Source of the DNA: Leptasterias polaris
Lineage: Eukaryota > Echinodermata > Asteroidea > Forcipulatida > Asteriidae
Direction of reading: 5' to 3'
DNA: 64,000 nucleotides
Assembly (NCBI GenBank): GCA_037783415.1
Contig: JAZGTN010000059.1
Location: 4,836,001-4,900,000, forward strand
Position numbers and translations under genes: made by a program. Positions within the stretch are counted from its first letter, which is position 1. Each line of letters starts with the position of its first letter. This document shows, piece by piece, positions 11,001 to 23,000 of the stretch. Under the pieces are notes generated by a model that was given only the letters and a program-made list of their open reading frames with translations, made no database searches and had not been told where the DNA came from.

Positions 11001-14000
11001 TTGGCAATGACATCAACCCACTCTCTGTCTCAAAATTACCTGCATATTTACCTGCCCCCACTCAAACTCCATATATCCACCCATGGCAAGTGTTCTCAAA
11101 ACTCTCCAAAATCAGCTGTACCAAGGCTGGTGGCCCTGATGGCATCCCAACTAAGATAATACGTGAATTCGCCTGTGAATTGAGCTCACCCCTGACAGAC
11201 ATCCTCAACGCATCTTTCAGGCAATCAATAGTTCCTCCTCAGTGGAAGAAAGCTATCGTTGTCCCAGTACCAAAAAGTCAACATTGAGGTACAATACATG
11301 TACAGAGGGACAATGGATATGGAAAATACAATCAGAAAGTGAAACATGTGATAATAGTAATATTAAATTATTGGTATTATATATTTTATATAATTCTGGT
11401 TATGAAACCAAGGATGTCTTTTAAGTGAATTTAATCACTGTAGCTCGCAAGCCTGAGGAGACTAAAACGAGGGTGCTTGCAATGAACCAAAAACACTGGG
11501 GTTAACCCCTACTCGGCCACAATAAGTGTTCTGGAATCTTTCATGTGCACTACCAACCCTTGTACACAAGCTTTACAGACGTCCCATCTGAAGGACAAAG
11601 CAGTTATGTTAAAGTATCTTGCCCAAGGACACAAGTGCCAAGACCATGACTCAAACCCACACTTTGCTGATCAGAAACACCAGAGCTTGAACCCAATGCT
11701 CTTAAATACTCGGCCTCGACATACCACAAAAGATCACTCAATGTGTGATACAAGCAGATAAAGCACATGGCCATGTCACATCAGGGAATTTACAGACAAC
11801 CAGCTCTAGGCAACACAGAACCTCATTGGTGACAGGACACACTGTAAGGAAGAATGTCCATTGTGCTACACTGGAGTTTTCCTTTTACATGAATTGCAGT
11901 TGGTTGCGTTCGTCCCCTGTAAACACAGCCTTGTATGACAAAGTTTCAAAATGAAGATTTTGGGCAGAGGCTTATGAATATTAATCATATGCTAATCAGG
12001 GTCCTTAGTAACTTTCTCTTTGGAAATTACTTTCTATAAATAGTGACAACACTATGACTTTAGGCGCCTACAAATACCCCCACAACAAAATTGCATTAAC
12101 GCATCTGTCACAGAAATCCACTCCAAGGCTTCTCATTTACATAAATGTGCATAATTTATGCGCAGAAACAGTGAGTACAAATCATTTGCACATGCTTCAA
12201 GCAAAACGAGTAAATTATATATTTTACAGTTTGGAAAAATCTCAAGAACAAAATGGCACTATAAAAAGTACCTTTTTATTCACCAATTAAAAACTCACTT
12301 TTAAATTTTTAAAAACCGTGAGTTTATAGATGATTATTTTGCACACTTTATATAGCTTTCGTCTGCCTATCACCACCTATGAGGGACCTAGAAGACCTGT
12401 ATACCAAGCAACACACTGAGAAGGATCTTTCTCTAGTAAGCTTGGGGGAAAGTCCCCGGACACTGAGCAGAGAGTGCTGAGCCCTGACACGGCCCTTGCT
12501 CTCCCAAACACTTCAAAATGCTAAGATGCCTTCTGGCTGAGCTAAGTTGTGGGGATGGGTGCTCGTCGTAGCAAAGAATAATACAGGTGGTGGACAAGTG
12601 GTCTGCTAACACAATGGGGCTCACTCTCAAGGTACCTCTTACTTTTTAAGAGTCCGACTACATTTTGAATGAAATCTGGAACATTTTCAGGCAAAAATTT
12701 CTTGGTAAATGCTGTCCTTTTTGGGGGCAACCTATCATTGTCCCGAGTTTGGGCTAGGCGATGAGGTGTCGGCACCATTACTTCGTGTCAACCCCACTTA
12801 TGTTAGACTTGGTAGACCTTTGAAGTAAATTATCCGTTGTGAATTTGTGAAAATGAAGTATGAACCACGCTTTAGCCTAGATGCAAATGTCAACGACATT
12901 ACTCATGTATGTGCGCTCGGCACACATCGTCTTGAAGTTTCTTACAGGTTGTGTGTCAATGTCTACAATTAATATTCGACTTTACTCAGTCCCTTGCGTG
13001 ATTTCATCCACAATATCAATTCATTGGGAACAATCTTCGTAACACAGATAGGCTACAAAAATTTGAAAGATGCAACATGCTTTGTTAACAATCAGAACAA
13101 ATCTCATCCCTGCAAAAACTCATTCTCATTTGCCTTACTCTTTCGTTTCCATATTTAACAAAGACCATGAGATTTCAATACAAACCTGTAATCTGGACCC
13201 AGTAGACGAAGTTGTAGCGTCTAGTGAACCCCAGTCCTCATCAGCTCCCCAATCATCCGTGACTCCGCCTTGCTCCTCCTTCGCTTCAGACATTCCCCCG
13301 CCAGCATCCATCGTACCCCCGCCAGCATCCATCGTACCCCAATCATCATTCTCATCCCATCCACCAAGATTCATGTCCGTTCTGACTTCAGCTTTCTCCT
13401 TTACCGGAGAGCTCTTAATTCCTGGCTTGTTAGTCCTCTCACTGTCCCCAGAGGAAGGTCTACTGGGTTTAGAGGTGGACTCACTGATGGACCCCCAAGC
13501 GTCATCGATCGGATCCCAGTCGGAGCTTGGCGTCTTCTTAGCACCGAGTTTCATTCCGCCTAATCGGCTACTTTGGGACGACTTAGCTTGGTTTGGTTTC
13601 TTACTGGACGATGAGGAAATAGGATCAGCAAAGTCGTCTGTGTCTCCCCAGCTGCTGGCGTCCCAGCCAGAGTCTTGTTTAGAGGACACCCCATGGTGAG
13701 AATCGCGAGAGCCGGCAGTCTTTGATGAGGACGTCGAAAAGCTCTGTAGAAATTGTAATCAAAAGGAAATTTCATCACAGCAACTCTCCTTTCTTTTTTT
13801 AAAGACAATTATACAGAACACAAGTAATTTCTGGGCGGGGCGATTTTCATTAACGATTAAACTGATAACCATGAAAAGGTTTCCCATCAATTATTTATAC
13901 ATTGCAACCACATGTTAAACTCTCAGTGCATAATTTAATAGACCCCTTGCATACGACGTCTCACTCTAAATCTGCGCCCTCACTGAGGCCAAAAACCGCC

Positions 14001-17000
14001 CTCTCTGAAGCCAAAGGAGGCAGATCATTGGATGATAGGTATTCTATGAGCGTAAAAACATGAGCGAGACCTCAGCGTCCCTGTAGCGTTCTGCGTTATG
14101 CAAGGGGTCTATAGAGGATAGTAAAAAATTGGCACTCAGGTTAGCAGAAAAACTAACTCCGAAAGTAAAGTACAATCCACACGTTTCGATCTGATACTTC
14201 TTGGTAGTTAGGGCAAAGCAGTTATTCCTTAGTGAAGGGCACCACCTCCCAGGGACCTCCCCAAGATTTTTCAAAACTGTGGGGCATGCTGGAACCAGAT
14301 TCTTGAAGTTTGGCCCGAGTACGCTGAAAATGAAGTCCTCAGAATATTTTGTACTCGATGTTTGTCTTTGGTTTTAGAAGCCCTACTGTGCAATCTGGGA
14401 CATTCTAAACAGTTTTATCTTTATTTTGTGTGTGAACTTGACCTGAACTAAATTACTATTATTTGTTTGAGCAGCCGCAATTTATGCATATCGGACACAG
14501 GGCCAATTTCATAGAGCTGCTTAACGGCCATTGTTGTGCTTACCGAGTTCCATTTCATAGCGCTGCTAGCCGTAAGCACACGAAAAGGCATGCTAACCAT
14601 TTAGTGCTTACTGCATGAAAATGAATGACGTAAAAATGCAAATCCATGGTGAACGCACAAGCTGGCTGCCTAACTTTCATGCTAACCTGTGAAATACACT
14701 AATGCTTAAGCAAATTTTCCTGCTATAGCAAGCACAAAAATTTGCTTACCGTAAAGCAGTGCTATGAAATTGGCCCCAGATAGCTTGTCCATGGGAAGAA
14801 CCCTGTGACGAAATTAAATATTTCTACAGGAACATTTGAAGGGGCACCAAGGCAATACCCAGGGCATCACGGAAGCAATTGCCTTTCTGAGTGACATATT
14901 AGGCCAAGAACATGAAGAAGACAATTTCATAAAATAGACAAAAATAAAATTAGCGCTAATTGAATTACCCTGAAACAATCCTACTCACATCAATGTCTCC
15001 CCACTCTTCATTATCTTCCCATCCCCCACCGTCTCCGCCGTCCCCCGTGTCTTCATAATCTGATGCCGAGTCCCTTGCCTTCTGTTCCTCAGTGTCACCA
15101 TCCCTCGTGTCCTGGGGTGTGGCAGAGGCAGGGTTGGCAGCTCCCCCTGCTGTGCTGGACGGAGGGTGTGATGGGGCTGAAGAAAGATTTTAAATTTGAA
15201 TTTTATTTATAAAGTTGTGAATAACAGCAGCCAAAATGTTGAATGAAATTTAAATTAACAATGGCTAAAAAATTACTAAATCCAAACGAAAACAAATTTA
15301 CATTTTTTTCTTCTCTAAAGAAATTCCGAAATTCATTTTGGTACACATCTTCGGGTTAACCACTTGTCGAATGACATCTTTATCCTCTAATTTGTTTTCT
15401 TCTTTTGAAATGGCCCTTACAAGACCGTATTTAGAAGTTTGTGCTTGCCTCCACTTCTCTCGTTTTTGTTTAGGCCCTCCATACTCTGGAGCTACCCACC
15501 TGCAGCGGAAGCATTAGGTGCCTTGGCGGCATTCTTATCTGCCCCAGCACCTGGTCGATAGAACCTGGACGTGAGTGAGGTAACAGCCCAGCCTGTCCAG
15601 CTGGTACTTGCCCCCTGTGGTGTACTCGCTGCTGCGTTCACTTCAGCCTCTGTCAATACAACACCGAGTTCAATCTTTAACATTTTCACATAAAATATTA
15701 CCAGCTTCATTTATACATTTAACTTGTTATAATAATAATAAATTATGCTTATAAAGCGCCTAATATCCATAACTGGACCTAAAGGCGCTGTACAAATTAA
15801 AACAGCAAGAGTTAAAAAGTTATGAAAAGTACCCCTCAAATAAAATATTTAAAAAAATTTAAAGGAGTCCTGCCTGAATGGCAGCAATAAAAGCATCAGC
15901 ATAACAAATGTACAGCTATTAACATTTAAAATGCTATATGTTATAGAAAAAAAAGGTAAAATTTTCATTTAAATGTCAATACAGAGAATACATATTACAA
16001 AATGAAAAGAAAGGTACAATGTACTTAGTTAAAAGCAGTTTTAAAAACAGTTCCAGATTCATTGAGATTGTAGTGAAATTCCATTAACAGCTGTTGCCTT
16101 CCCCTTTTGTGTAACTGTACTTGGAATGTCAACTGTGAATAATCACAATGGACTCTCTACTTTAGCTAGGAAGAGCCCAAAAACCCCAAGTGTTATATAA
16201 AGGCATTTAGTTTACTTCTTTTGTGTATGCATAGAGCATACCCTAATCCTTTAATTGTTGTACATAGGCATATAAAAACCCATGGAGGCAAAGACTCTCA
16301 CACTCTTCTCCAGCTTTCAAGAGAGACAAGTTAGCTCCTCATGTTAGCTAGTTATATCTTATTTAGGGTTAGTATTTAGATGGTCGTCCAAAGGCCGGTT
16401 GGGAACTGAATTGGCAGTAAACCACTCCTAGACAGCAACCTTCTGGCTTGAGGACACCATAGTCTTTTAGGTATTTTCTCTAGGCATAATTACTATAGAT
16501 AAGTTTGTAAATAAATTAAACCACATTATTTGACTGGAGTGTAACGGATCAGCGTAATAACGTCAACAGGAGGCCAGTTAGTCACCAAGACGCAGAAGTA
16601 GGGTAAGAATAATTAAAGTAACCATTCACCCTATAAGATAAACCAGAGCAAATGCACAGAGAATGTTAAATGCTAGTAGCAGGGTTTTAAATTTAGTTCT
16701 ATGTGCAACAGGCAACCAGTGTAGACTATCGAGATTTCATATTCACTACCTTATGGAGACCAAGAACAAACAGTAAAGGGAAAACAAAAGGTCTCCAATA
16801 GGGGAATTCTAAAGACTGGAGGAGTAAGCTTGGGCGATATTGCTTTTTTTTCATCCACGATATATTGTCGAAAATGTATCGCGATATTCGATGATATCGC
16901 GATTAATTTGTGACGTCAATGAGGTAACCCATTTCTGTTGAGATAGCTTTAAAAAAGAAGTGCCGCGAATTACTTATAATTAATGTCAAAGGAAATTTGG

Positions 17001-20000
17001 TATAGCTTGTAAGGCTTCCCATTCTAGCCAGGGTTTTCTTTCTTCATGGTATCGGCATAGCCACACGAACGCAATTGGCACAGGTTGATTGGCTGATTCC
17101 TGACTGGCCGCTTTCCGATTGGCCGAAACGCACTCGATTGGTGTGAATAATAGTAAACTTTATAGTTTGGGGCTGAAGGAATGGCGGGTAGCTGTGGTGA
17201 GAAATCACCACATGTCTGGAAACGTCGGAGTAACGTTTTTATACGTGCGTGAGCAATACCGCAGTTTTCGTTTGTCAAACTCAAATACACACGGCTTTGA
17301 TGTTGGTCTGTGTGAGACCGTCTGACCAATAAGGCTTTGATGTTGGTCTTTTTGAAGAATCCCAGTCGGGTTAGGATCACGGGATCACTTTAGGGAATCT
17401 TGCGGTTGTGGTCAGTGACTTTCTATGTTTTTAAACAGCTCTATGTTGTTGCAATATCATCTCGATTAGGAAATGCATCGCGATACTTTATCGAAACCGC
17501 GATTTGCCGATACCGCGATTAAAAAAAACCAGACACGTAATCGTTTGAGAAATGGTATCGCGATTTTCGATAATATCGTGGTATCGCCCAAGCTTATGGA
17601 GGAGGTTCTAAACTACAGGCACAAAGGAAAAAACAAAATATGTCTCCACAGGAATGTAAACAATAGAATTGGTGCACAGGCTGTATTTGACCACGTTTGT
17701 CCTCAAAACATTTGATACAAAATAATGTGTCATGGCTAAACAGTCACATGCATCATAATTAACACATAAGCAGCAAAACCTAAAAGAATACATAGAAGTA
17801 CAAAAAGGGGCCTAAGAAAGTAAAACATAAACAACATAACCAACCACAAAAAAAGTATTTTGAAAGATTATGCGGGTATACCGAATTCATATTTTAAAAA
17901 CTTGTCTGATCAATAATAACTCACCTATTTCAGCAGCCGTCTCTGGGTGGTCGGAAACATTCTGGAGCCTCTGTAGAAACACACCGATAGCCTTGAAGGT
18001 CTGATCGCGGACCCCTTTATCGGGGTCAACAGTCAGAGTGCAGAGGGTGGGGAGTACTTTGAAGGCAGTGTCTCTCAGGGAGTAATAGTTCTGAGTTGCC
18101 AACATGGACATGACACCTGCCGTACGCGCCGGTGGGAAAGGATCCTTCATGGCGCGCACAAACGCAGAGGAGAGGACCTTCTGTCGTGTCTGTTTACCAA
18201 AACATAACCACAAAAATACATCAATAATAATAATAGTGGCTTCTTATATACATGTAGCACTCAAATCCATCACTCAGTGAAGCCCATGGCGCTCCAACAT
18301 TATTAACCCTGGTCACTATGGGCCATTCATTTCATTCCCAGACCTGCCAACCTTGTAATTTTTTTTTGAGTACCACATTAGCGCAGCTGCATTAAAACCA
18401 GAAGCCCGTGCACGGCGGCATAGCCCAGAAGCCCAACTACATAGTACATCTACATGTACTGTTGTTGGCACAACAGCGAGTCAAAAAAAAATAAATAACC
18501 AGTTCGACTGTTGGCACTGTATGTTCCAATTGCCTAGATCATAGATACCACTCAAGGGGCAAAAAAATCTATTAAAAAAAAAAAAAAAAAAAAAAAAAAC
18601 CTTCTTTAAAAAAAATAATAATAATTAAAAAAAATTACGGGCGGTGAGCCCATTTTGACTAATTTCTATTCCAATAACATATATTAATTTCTATGAAAAG
18701 CACTGTTGAACAATGTTCCTAAATTATTAGTAACTTACTCGGCATGCAAAAATGACAGGTTCCATCTTTGGTTGCCCAGTAAACGGACAAACGAAAGCCT
18801 ATCGTAGAATTTTCCAGTTCCACTTCAATTCATCATTTGTTTCTCTTATACAAAGATCACAGGCCATTAAATTCCCATTATTCTCCCCTAATTAAAGTAA
18901 AACTAACAGAAACGATGTACTATTTAATCTGACACTTCGATCGGCGTCCATATTGTACACTCAAGTATTAATCACACGGCGATGCCGAACACGTGCGTTG
19001 TGTGCACGACGTACATCCATGCATACAGCTATACAATGTACTGTACCAGATTGACCGAAACTGGATTGCGCCATTCCCACCCCCTTTGTTACGCATTGGT
19101 TTATTAGTTTTCCAGCGGGAGTAAGAATTTAAAATATAGTTCTAGGCACAACCTCTTTTTTATCGAAGGGCATCTCAGATGCAGGGTGTCTTTGTTCGGT
19201 TGTTTTTGCACTTGGGGTCGAACGAATGACAGTTGAAGAAATTGAGAACAAAATTGTCCGTTCGTGCTGCAGTTTTTAACACCGCGATTTAGATTTTGCG
19301 TCTTTTGCGTATTTTCTGCATATATTTCGTACCACCGTACTCAGATGTGAAAATGCGTGCATGGTACGCAAAATGCGTACAGGTTGGCAGGTCTGCATTC
19401 CTTAAACCATCTCAACTCAATTAGCCTTTTTGAGATATGGTGGACACTATAGGAGTACACTGTTTAGTGGGTGTATACAGCCTACATATTTGGCAGCGCA
19501 CAAGCTAAATCAATCTCAAGAACCGTCTCTGCCTTCACAGGCACCAATTTACTTCTGGGTGAATAGAAGCAATCATAGTGATTATAGACATGTTTATCGT
19601 CCCCCATCTATCAAGCTGGTATCCTGCTCATTTCTGCTTAGCAGACAATTGTTAAGCAATATTTTCTGCTTAAGCAGCTCTTTGAAATTGAGCCCAGATT
19701 GGGGATGAGGTTGAATCATATGTTTCTGTTGTGTTGTTAGGCATTTGAGAAGCATGACGGCCTTTACCAGTTTTGTGCATTTATACCACAGGTCATTTTG
19801 GTTGGTAAGCAGCTACTTACTATTGTTGGATAAACAAATAATGATAAGATTACATCCAATATACTTCTTTCATAGGCTGCCATCACTGATGTCAAACAGA
19901 GGAAACATGCATGTGTATAAACCATGTTACCTTTGTTTACAGAGTAGTGACCTTGTACATTCTATTGCATTTCCTGACAGGCAAGATACTACTCAGGCAA

Positions 20001-23000
20001 TATGGGAAAATTTACATTTTGTGACATAATTTTCACATAAATTCAAGAGTTACAAAAGCAACAGCTGTACAGCTTTTGAGATGTCCCCCCTTTCTTCATA
20101 TCAAAAGTTGAGAAAAATCTGACAGTGCAATCTCCATAAAACATAAGATTTATTGTATTCTTCCAGTGAGCTGTGTACAAACTGTGCCTGCAGGAAGTCC
20201 AGGCTCTGTGGCTCTTTTGTAAACATGTGATGTCACAGGTCACATGGTCCATACACACAACACACAACTCTCGGCCAATGATAGGTCTTACTTTGACCTC
20301 AGTGTGGTTGCTGTTTTGAGTTTTTGACGCCATCTGCAAAGGGGTCTACAGGTAAACCAAAATGATACTTACAGCTGGATTGAGGTAACATGCTATCTTT
20401 CCCAAACAGATGGTGGTGTTGGTTCGAATCCCACCCTGGTCATCCTTGGCCTGTGTCTTGGCGAAATGCTTGAGGAGTTCCGTGTTCAAGTTCTTGTCGT
20501 TCAGCTTAGGGGCCATTAGAAGCATCGCCTTCAAAGTGAAACACCAACATGGTAAAATATAAATCACTGCGTTGAAATTCCTCATCCATAACATAAAATA
20601 ACTTAATTGGCAATTGAAACAAAAATAAAACTTGGGGCAAGGATGCTTGTTTTTTTTGTAAAAAAACACCCACAAAACATTTTGTTGTGCCTAGCAACTT
20701 TTTTGTGATTAAGCAGCTCTATGGATTTCGGCACAGTTCAACAGCAAAATGGTAAACCAAATACAACGATAAACCTCTGCTCTAAATTCTGATTTACCTT
20801 GACAGTTTGTTCTCGAATGATGGGGTTCGTGTCGTTGAAACCGTGGCAGATATGGGGGAAGATTTGGTCGTTGACGACTGGTGGTTGGAGATGTTCAATG
20901 AATGATTCCATCTACAAAGCAATCGATAACAATAATAGTAACACGCAGTTCTTTTATAGCACTTTATAACACAGGAGGGCATCTCAAAACGCTGGAGGCA
21001 CATTCTGGCTGATCATAAAATCAGACAAACCTCAAAAAGGCAACGGATTCAGAAGTTGGAATGAGTGAGTGAGGCTGTCTACCCATTGAATTAAGGACTT
21101 TAACAAAAGAGATCCGAGTGGATTGACAGAGTGACTAGGGATGTCTTCAGCTTCGCTTTCGTGTACAACACCAATGAAGATGTTGCTAAGAAAGCCAAAA
21201 AGTCCAAACAGTGGGAGAACAAAGAGAAGTTTGTGATTTACTGGGTCAACTGGATTTACTGGTTTCATTTTATTTCATTTCATTTCATTTATTCTAGTTG
21301 TGAAGCCAAGGTTGAAAAGCGAACTTAATCACTGTCCTAGCCAAGAACCCAACGGAGAGAAGACAAGGAAGGAAGTTTCAGTATTAGATGTGGGAGGAAA
21401 ATCTCAGATATTTTTTCAAGGGAAAACCCACACAGTCAGGACTGAAAACCCAATCCACATAGTGACCCAGGCATGATTCGAACCGGGGTCCTAGAGGTGG
21501 AAGGTGAGGAAAGATACCTCTCCATCCACCCAACCTGGTGATGATGTGTGTGTGAAACTTACATGTGGCAAGAGTGGAGTAGCTGAGAAAGGATCAGGCT
21601 GAACTGGAAGCAGGGCTCTTTTCAGAACCACAAATACTCAAATAATTTTGGATTGAACAAAGACAAATTGACTAGAGCGGGATTTGAACCAACGACCTCC
21701 GGTTTAACGTGCCGGCGCTCTACCAACTGAGCTATCTAGCCCCATGTTGGCGGTCTCCCTATTTTGTCAATATCTTTGTTCGGGGGGTGCCAGTCAGAAG
21801 CCATTCAATAGACCTTATGCATTGACGTCACCAAGCCGCCATCTTAGAGGTAAACTGATGATGAAACAATGGAAACGCGCTGATTTGTACGCGCGGCGCA
21901 CAAGACTGGCCAATGAGCATCTTCCTTTTGACCTCTAGGTGAGGGCGCCCTACTCAAATGACGTCATATGCATAAGGTCTATTGAAACTGCCGTGTAGCT
22001 AGGGATCACACCCAAGTATACACCCACAAAATTAAATACACGGTGTTACTGCAAACATCAATCTTACTGTACCTCCACCAGACAAAGTTTCAAATTATTG
22101 GACAAGTTTACCTGTTGAAGAAGTTTTACTCTTGTTGCTCTGTCTGTTGACGAGAACATCTTCACGACACACGGCACTATTCTCTTCTGGTATTCATCGT
22201 CTTCAAGTAACTTGCCAAGCTAAGAAAAAATAAAATGAAGTGACCTCATTGTTGTGGCTTACTCTAGCAGCTGGGAAGGGATTCAAGCGCATAATCTCCC
22301 ACATTCTAGAGCAGATGCTAAGGGGTCTTGTCAAAATTAATCCAGGACAGGTAGTCGGATAACAATTCTCCGATGTCAATCTGTTTTGGGATTTCCATCG
22401 AACTGTATGTCTATGAGAGACATGGTTTTACACGCTGAAAAAGGCACACAGTTCCCCAAAGCACCAAAGACAAGTCAAGCCCTATGCCATGCATCCCACT
22501 GAGCGCTCTGTGGTTTGACTGGCTAATTAAATGTAGCATAAACAAACTTGTGGTTTTGGAGCATTCTGGAAGGTTTGGAGGTCATTATATTTAACTAAGA
22601 TTTGTAGTGTGACTTTTTAGTGAGACATATTATAGACCCCCCCCCCCCCCCCCGCTTGTTTTCCAGTAGATAGCGATCTAAGTCTCTACAGTCAGTAAAC
22701 AAATGTGACCCCAGGCAATGTGAACTTCTCTCATGGTTTCTCCGACACCCAATTTCAAACAAGGTGAATTAACGGCCGGTAAAAAATTTAACTCGGGCAG
22801 AACTTATCCGCTGGTTGTCCTGGACTAATTTTGACAAGGTCCCTAACAATGTTGTATAGGTATATTGTACTTTCTTTTGTATAGACCTTATGCATTGACG
22901 TCACCAAGCCGCCATCTTAGAGGTAAACTGATGATGAAACAATGGAAACGCGCCGACTTGTACGCGCGGCGCACAGGACCGGCCAATGAGCATCTTCCTT

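Larger units (their letters stand above)
11278..13054. repeat. 1.8-kb direct repeat, copy 2 (carries an RMRP gene)
   Basis: Second copy of 7398-9197, colinear through its whole length, with scattered substitutions (a few per cent by eye), a shorter stretch near 11940 and a 2-bp insertion near 12972. It begins exactly where the LINE fragment ends and is followed by sequence (ACAAAAATTTGAAAG) not found after copy 1. Confidence 0.95.

Noticed and set aside
7398..13054. Reading the two 1.8-kb direct repeats as LTRs of a retrotransposon
   Set aside because: The repeats lack TG…CA ends, no primer-binding site or gag/pol follows, and the interior is a non-LTR LINE fragment.
13070..13699. Plus-strand 209-residue proline/serine-rich frame
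   Set aside because: Antisense shadow of SCYL1 exon 14.
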